NCBI GenBank assembly: GCA_050258755.1
Contig: JBLMZI010000007.1
Coordinates: 1 to 64,000 of the forward strand
Length of the DNA: 64,000 bases
Reading direction: 5' to 3'
Origin: JBLMZI01 sp050258755
GTDB lineage: Bacteria > Bacillota > Syntrophomonadia > Syntrophomonadales > DTU052
In this document: positions 62,826-64,000 of the stretch, in pieces
Layout of the letters: every line of letters starts with the position of its first letter
How positions within the stretch are numbered: the first letter of the stretch is position 1
Position numbers and translations under genes: made by a program
The notes under the pieces: model-generated
Database searches by the model: none
What the model was told of the DNA's origin: nothing
The model's input: only the letters and a program-made list of their open reading frames with translations

Positions 62826-63428
62826 ATGGCATTCACCTACTTTTTTAGGGACAAACAAACGCTGGATGCGGCCGTCGACGAACTGGCCCGGATTGCCATG
62901 GGCAAACAGAGTATCAATATCTGGGATGCCGGATGTGCGATGGGGCCTGAACCGTTCTCGCTTGCGATTCTGCTCGCTGAAAAAGTTGGCCAGTATACTT
63001 TTCGAAACATCAAAATCATGGCAACGGATATCGACGGCAGCGATTTGTTCAAAGATATCATTCACCAGGGCATATACCCGCACGAGCAGGTCCAGCGCAT
63101 TCCCGAAGCGATCCTGGCCAAATACTTCAGTCAAGTCACCGGGCGGGATGAGTACGTTATCTCGGATCATATTCGCAGCCGCATCAGTTTTGCCAAACAC
63201 GACCTTCTGACCTTCACCCCGCCCGCCACCGGTTTTTCGCTGATTGTCTGCAAAAACGTCCTGCTGCATTTTTCGTATGAACAGCGGATCAAAGTCATTG
63301 AAATGTTTCATCAGACCCTGACCCCGGGTGGACTTCTCATTACCGAGCAGACCCAAAAAATGCCCCAGGAATTGGCCGGATGCTTTGAGCAGGTCTTGAG
63401 CAACGTACAGCTGTTTCGAAAGCTGTAG
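62826..63428 (+). CDS. CheR-type methyltransferase lacking the N-terminal helical domain
   Basis: 200 residues from ATG 62826 (GGGACGGGAATT upstream). The SAM-binding motif 'WDAGCAMGPEPFSLAILLAE' and 'IMATDIDGSDLF' are those of CheR, as is 'FSLIVCKNVLLHF'. The usual N-terminal ~75-residue helical substrate-binding part is short or absent. CheR methylates receptor glutamates, but no chemotaxis gene is near; the substrate may differ. It is 10 bp before the MBL-fold gene. Confidence 0.82.
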   Translation: MAFTYFFRDKQTLDAAVDELARIAMGKQSINIWDAGCAMGPEPFSLAILLAEKVGQYTFRNIKIMATDIDGSDLFKDIIHQGIYPHEQVQRIPEAILAKYFSQVTGRDEYVISDHIRSRISFAKHDLLTFTPPATGFSLIVCKNVLLHFSYEQRIKVIEMFHQTLTPGGLLITEQTQKMPQELAGCFEQVLSNVQLFRKL

Positions 63429-63438
63429 AGGTTCGAAT

Positions 63439-64000
63439 ATGCGCGTTATCAATCTTACCGAGAAAAGTAATGTCTATACCTGTAACGCCTATCTGGTCCA
63501 GGGGACCTGGAACGCGTTGAGTGATGTCAATACCCTGGTTGATGTCGGCCGCGACGAGGCTTTATTGGAACGGATCAAGGATATCCGGACCGGTGTGGGC
63601 AAGCGCCGGGTGGATCAGGTAATTCTAACCCACAGCCATTATGATCATACCGGATTGCTGCCCAGAATAAGGATGGAATACAAGCCGCGTGTACTTGCCT
63701 ATTCATCATCTTTGGAAGGGGTCGACGAACTCCTGTATGACGGCCAGATGATTAAGCTCGGCGAACGTCTTTTCGAGGTCATGCATGCACCAGGGCACAG
63801 CTCTGACTCTATCTGCCTGTACTGCGCTGAGGAAAAGGTTCTTTTCGCAGGAGACACCTCCATTCGCGTTCAGTCGGTCGAGGTGGGTGAAACCTATGAA
63901 TACGGTTTTGCCACCTTTCTGCAGCGTTTAGCCTTGAAAGATGTTCAGATCGTATATTTCGGCCACGGCGAGCCGATGACCAAATACTGCAATGAAGTCA
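63439..64000 (+). CDS. Metallo-beta-lactamase-fold protein (partial, runs off right edge)
   Basis: 187 codons seen. 'THSHYDH' (H65, H67, D69, H70) is the zinc motif, with 'HAPGHSSDS' and 'FAGDTS' giving further ligands, as in glyoxalase II-like hydrolases. It begins 10 bp after the CheR-like gene, so the two are probably an operon. The C-terminus is outside the window, so the exact family is not decided. Confidence 0.85.
   Translation, partial: MRVINLTEKSNVYTCNAYLVQGTWNALSDVNTLVDVGRDEALLERIKDIRTGVGKRRVDQVILTHSHYDHTGLLPRIRMEYKPRVLAYSSSLEGVDELLYDGQMIKLGERLFEVMHAPGHSSDSICLYCAEEKVLFAGDTSIRVQSVEVGETYEYGFATFLQRLALKDVQIVYFGHGEPMTKYCNEV

Noticed and set aside
62040..63452. 470-codon open frame on the minus strand across hypE, the intergenic region and the CheR-like gene
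   Set aside because: It crosses two well-supported plus-strand genes and a terminator, in a different frame from the small desulforedoxin gene, with no protein-like features.
1..64000. CRISPR array, prophage or insertion sequence
   Set aside because: No regularly spaced repeats, no transposase or phage structural gene, and no flanking inverted repeats with target duplications were seen.

Overview
The window looks like chromosome of a GC-rich, anaerobic, endospore-forming member of the Bacillota (Clostridia or a related class). The grounds are a gerA-gerB-gerC germinant receptor operon, the polA-mutM-ytaF-coaE block (the same order as in Bacillus subtilis), a MocR-type regulator, UvsE, strong Shine-Dalgarno sites with GTG/TTG starts, and several ferredoxin-type and [NiFe]-hydrogenase proteins. 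I cannot name a genus. There is no CRISPR array, insertion sequence or prophage, and one tRNA gene, tRNA-Leu(CAA).

Layout. 1-5.3 kb (minus strand): a redox operon with a FAD dehydrogenase carrying a fused iron-sulfur domain, two ferredoxin-glutamate-synthase-like proteins (one apparently degenerate), and the start of a glutamine amidotransferase domain, behind a near-consensus promoter. 5.5-9.7 kb: spore germination operon. 9.9-11.7 kb: an AT-richer pair, a WYL regulator and a DJ-1/PfpI protein, bracketed by strong hairpins. 12-14.8 kb: tRNA-Leu, a lipoprotein, and an ECF sigma / anti-sigma pair. 14.8-22 kb: DNA replication and repair, CoaE, lytic transglycosylase and a peptide-binding protein. 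22-29.4 kb: DUF2157/GDYXXLXY membrane proteins, an Old-Yellow-Enzyme-type reductase, a zinc phospholipase-like protein and a VWA protein. 29.4-34.5 kb (minus): an acyl-CoA group (PhaC-like hydrolase, acyl-CoA synthetase, CoA-transferase). 34.7-47.4 kb: mixed regulatory and metabolic genes, including a large hybrid histidine kinase, threonine aldolase, MocR, UvsE, patatin, a phasin-like protein and a degenerate GGDEF protein.

47.4-62.5 kb (plus strand) is the most coherent part, a nickel/hydrogen locus. DUF3842, an FmdE-like protein and a CooT-DUF4198-like fusion are followed by a structured leader with a terminator, a NikM-NikN-NikQ triple fusion and NikO. Then come a molybdenum-cofactor-riboswitch-like element with its own terminator, hypA-hypB, a Tat-exported [NiFe]-hydrogenase (small, large, cytochrome b, protease), and hypF-hypC-hypD-hypE. 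The likely flow is nickel uptake by NikMNQO, cytoplasmic nickel handling by HypA/HypB (and perhaps the CooT fusion), CN/CO ligand assembly by HypF/C/D/E, C-terminal cleavage of the large subunit, and export of the enzyme to the outer face of the membrane, where cytochrome b passes electrons to the quinone pool.

62.5-64 kb: a 40-residue desulforedoxin-like protein, a CheR-like methyltransferase, and a metallo-beta-lactamase-fold protein cut by the window end.
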